Assembly (NCBI GenBank): GCA_023134955.1
Contig: JAGLUC010000185.1
Location: 1-7,897, forward strand
DNA: 7,897 nucleotides
Origin: Methylococcales bacterium
GTDB taxonomy: Bacteria > Pseudomonadota > Gammaproteobacteria > Methylococcales > Methylomonadaceae
Direction of reading: 5' to 3'
Within the stretch, counting starts at the first letter, position 1. Every line of letters begins with the position of its first letter. Below the pieces are notes generated by a model. It was not told the DNA's origin. It saw only the letters and a list, made by a program, of their open reading frames with translations, and searched no databases. A program made the position numbers and the translations under genes. This document shows positions 5,921 through 7,897 of the stretch, piece by piece.

Positions 5921-7177
5921 TTAAGGTATAACTCCAACTGATTGATTATAAAGAGCAATATTCTTTTTTAGAAGAATGCCATGTTCTTTGGAGTGACGAA
6001 TTGTGTTATGTGATCGCGCTTGAATTTTAAGCAAATCCATTAAATTAATTTCGCCGGCAGAAAAGCTAAGGCGAGCCATTTTTAAATGAGATTCTGCAAT
6101 TTCTTTTAATTCATGTGCAATTTCAAGTTCAGCATGAGTTACCTCTAAAGCATGTTTTGCTTCGTGATGTTGTTTTTCAAGTTGACGAAAAATAGATGCT
6201 CTTTCAGCAAGAGCCGTTGTCAACTCTATGTTTGCCAGTGCAATTTCTGGTGCAAGGTGAGCGCTTCCGCCAAAAGGAATAGATATTTCTAAACTGATGC
6301 TTTCAATAGGCTCACTGCCTAATTCATCTCTTTCACTTTTTCCACCAAAGATAAGGCTTGTTTGTCCAGAGCCTGTTGATTCCACCCATTTAAGTTCAGC
6401 TTGCTTACGTTGTATGATGCTATTAATAGCTGATAATTTAGGGTGATCCTGTGAAATCTCAGTCAGAGTACTTTGCTGCTCAGTATAGTCAGCGGGTATT
6501 GCCGTGGTTTGAGTCAGGTTGATATAACTTTTTCTAGCGTGCATCATTTCCGCTTCCGCTTGAATTAATAATGAGCGTTTTTGTAAATGATCGCTTTGTG
6601 CCAATAACAAATCAGAACGAGGCAAATCACCTAGATCAACCCTACGTTTGATTTTGTTAAGCATTTTTTCAGAAATTTGCAGAATATATTGAGCCTGATC
6701 ATAACCTAGACTTTCTAAATTTATATTCCATAAAGCTTGCCTGACAAGTCCAGCAACTTCCAATGTGAGAACAGATGATTGTTTTTCTGCGGCAGTATTA
6801 GCATGTTCAGCAATAGCTTGTCCTGCTGAGCGTTGCCCCCAATTCCACAAGGGAAGTTCAAGTTCAGCTTCAATTTCTCTGGAACCAATATTGTCAGCGA
6901 CAAAGTCACCCTGGTAACGCATGGCAATACTAGGCACCCCCGCCAACCAGCTATCCCCTCTTCGTTGCAGCGCATTGGCTTCATCCTTTAGTGCGGCATT
7001 GATGATATATGCTGGAAATTTATCGACAGTATGAGTAATCACCTGAGCTAGTGTTAATGTCTTATCAATATGAATCATATCATGATGATCTACCACTGCA
7101 TTTTCATGTGCAAAACACAAGGTGGTAGAGAATATTAATAAGTGGGCAGACATTCTTATATGTCTAAAACTAGACAT
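5921..7177 (-). CDS. TolC-family outer-membrane efflux channel (CzcC/CusC-like)
   Basis: This 418-residue protein should form the trimeric outer-membrane exit duct of the efflux complex. A signal peptide covers residues 1-23 (cleavage after CFA). There is no lipobox, unlike CusC. Two OEP repeats follow, with beta segments such as SREIEAELELPLWNWGQR (about 99-116) and SIPFGG (about 299-304), and long helical coiled-coil stretches between them, including QARSHNTIRH near the end. The length fits CzcC-like members. The start of the mature protein is rich in His and acidic residues (H24, D30, H31, H32, D33, H36, D38). GGAG eight bases upstream (plus-strand 7186-7189) supports this ATG over the in-frame Met at residue 9. 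It is the first gene of the minus-strand operon. Confidence 0.92.
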   Translation of the reverse strand: MSSFRHIRMSAHLLIFSTTLCFAHENAVVDHHDMIHIDKTLTLAQVITHTVDKFPAYIINAALKDEANALQRRGDSWLAGVPSIAMRYQGDFVADNIGSREIEAELELPLWNWGQRSAGQAIAEHANTAAEKQSSVLTLEVAGLVRQALWNINLESLGYDQAQYILQISEKMLNKIKRRVDLGDLPRSDLLLAQSDHLQKRSLLIQAEAEMMHARKSYINLTQTTAIPADYTEQQSTLTEISQDHPKLSAINSIIQRKQAELKWVESTGSGQTSLIFGGKSERDELGSEPIESISLEISIPFGGSAHLAPEIALANIELTTALAERASIFRQLEKQHHEAKHALEVTHAELEIAHELKEIAESHLKMARLSFSAGEINLMDLLKIQARSHNTIRHSKEHGILLKKNIALYNQSVGVIP

Positions 7178-7185
7178 AGGTGACG

Positions 7186-7189
7186 CTCC
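7186..7189 (-). promoter_or_regulatory. Ribosome binding site of the outer-membrane channel gene
   Basis: GGAG on the minus strand lies eight bases before the ATG at 7175-7177. It supports that start rather than the internal ATG eight codons later. Confidence 0.7.
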
Positions 7190-7257
7190 AATTGAATAAA
7201 GGCAAAAAGCTGAATAATAAAGAAATGAGAATTTTATAACATTCAGAATAGACAGGG

Positions 7258-7286
7258 ATTATAATTGTACCTATAAATATAAGAAA
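7258..7286 (-). promoter_or_regulatory. Candidate promoter of the metal-efflux operon
   Basis: On the minus strand a perfect -10 TATAAT (7258-7263) has TTTCTT (7281-7286) 17 bases upstream as a poor -35. The predicted leader is about 70 bases. A weak -35 with a good -10 is common for activated promoters, but I see no MerR-type dyad between the boxes. The region is very AT-rich, so chance matches are likely. Confidence 0.4.
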
Positions 7287-7317
7287 ATGCTTATTTATTG
7301 TTTCATAGTATGAGCAA

Positions 7318-7329
7318 AAAGCATGCTTT
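7318..7329. repeat. Perfect 12-base palindrome in the divergent intergenic region
   Basis: AAAGCATGCTTT is an exact inverted repeat between the efflux operon and the methyltransferase gene, about 30 bases upstream of the candidate -35 of the operon and 86 bases upstream of the methyltransferase ATG. It could be a regulator site for either gene. A 12-base palindrome can arise by chance in a few kilobases. The rest of this 237-base region shows no gene, and no convincing plus-strand promoter stands out. Confidence 0.3.
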
Positions 7330-7414
7330 AATTACAATACATTAGCTGAGACACGGATTTTAAATAAGAATTGTATAAAGCCTGCTAAGTGGAACAGAAA
7401 AGATTGAGATAAAC

Positions 7415-7897
7415 ATGCAAACAGATAATGAAAAAACAAAACGAAGATATGACCGAATAGCTCCTTATTTTGATAGGCTGGAAGGCTTTTTAGAGGCTTT
7501 ATTTTTTGCTCGGTGGCGTAAAATTTTATGGGATAAAGTGCAAGGTGAGCATGTTTTAGAAGTAGGTGTAGGGACAGGAAAAAATTTCCCCTATTATCCT
7601 AAAGACGCTCGCATGACAGCATTGGATTTTAGTGAAAAAATGTTGGAGTTGGCAAAAATAAAACAGGGTAATGAGTCCATTGCCATTGAACTGGAATTAA
7701 TGGACATACAATCTTTAAGTTATGCAGATAACAGCTTCGATACGGTGATTGCTACTTTTGTATTTTGTTCAGTCCCTCACCCTATTAAAGGCTTGCAAGA
7801 ATTGTATAGAGTTTGTAAGCCAGGAGGACAGGTTTTATTGTTAGAACATGTATTAAGCTCTAAGCCCATTATGGCAAAAATGATGCAAATCATGAAC
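7415..7897 (+). CDS. Class I SAM-dependent methyltransferase (UbiE-like), 3' end beyond window
   Basis: The first 161 residues are present and the frame is open to the window edge. The protein is cytosolic, with no signal peptide. The N-terminal helix has RRYDRIAPYFDRLEGF, as in UbiE/MenG and PmtA-type enzymes. Motif I, which binds S-adenosylmethionine, is VLEVGVGTGKNF with G51, G53 and G55. The acidic residue at the end of strand 2 is D71 (TALDFS), motif II-like NSFDTVIATFVFCSVPHP lies at about 138, and motif III-like CKPGGQVLLLEHV follows. The ending SSKPIMAKMMQIMN resembles the group annotated as phospholipid or small-molecule methyltransferases. The substrate cannot be assigned. It is divergent from the metal-efflux operon across 237 bases; a shared role is possible but not shown. 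The ribosome-binding site is weak (TTGAG at 7404-7408). Confidence 0.85.
   Translation, partial: MQTDNEKTKRRYDRIAPYFDRLEGFLEALFFARWRKILWDKVQGEHVLEVGVGTGKNFPYYPKDARMTALDFSEKMLELAKIKQGNESIAIELELMDIQSLSYADNSFDTVIATFVFCSVPHPIKGLQELYRVCKPGGQVLLLEHVLSSKPIMAKMMQIMN

Overview
The window looks like AT-rich gammaproteobacterial chromosome. The evidence is a signal-peptide lipoprotein with an NlpC/P60 domain, a complete tripartite RND metal-efflux operon with a DUF3240 gene, and a UbiE-like methyltransferase. Together these recall free-living or symbiotic Gammaproteobacteria such as Methylococcales or Legionellales relatives, but the genus cannot be fixed from the sequence alone.

Layout. (1) Bases 1-640 hold a plus-strand NlpC/P60 cell-wall peptidase lipoprotein, with its true start at 101, followed by a weak hairpin. 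(2) Bases 660-1250, minus strand, hold a small toxin-antitoxin locus: a ribbon-helix-helix antitoxin and a MazF/PemK-type toxin. The toxin body is intact but has no start codon and lacks its first beta-strand, and the antitoxin frame runs past its expected end into toxin DNA. A good promoter overlaps a perfect 9+2+9 palindrome placed so close to the antitoxin ATG that the mRNA should be leaderless or nearly so. (3) Bases 1276-1373, plus strand, hold the decayed 3' end of a second NlpC/P60 gene, paralogous to the first. The toxin-antitoxin locus therefore sits where the rest of that gene should be. (4) Bases 1374-7177, minus strand, hold a heavy-metal efflux operon in the order outer-membrane factor, membrane-fusion protein, RND pump, DUF3240 protein; the last three are translationally overlapped. 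(5) Bases 7178-7414 are a divergent intergenic region with a plausible minus-strand promoter. (6) From 7415 to the window end lies a plus-strand class I SAM-dependent methyltransferase, cut off by the window edge.

How the parts work together. The pump, fusion protein and outer-membrane channel should form one trans-envelope complex exporting a metal cation, with the small DUF3240 protein as a likely accessory. The pump has mixed signatures (CusA-like TM4, CzcA-like elsewhere, no CusA methionine triad), so the metal is not settled, though a divalent cation is favoured. The most unusual part is the 600-1373 region, where an addiction module has replaced most of a peptidase paralog and its toxin then appears to have been disarmed while the antitoxin and its autoregulated promoter remained.
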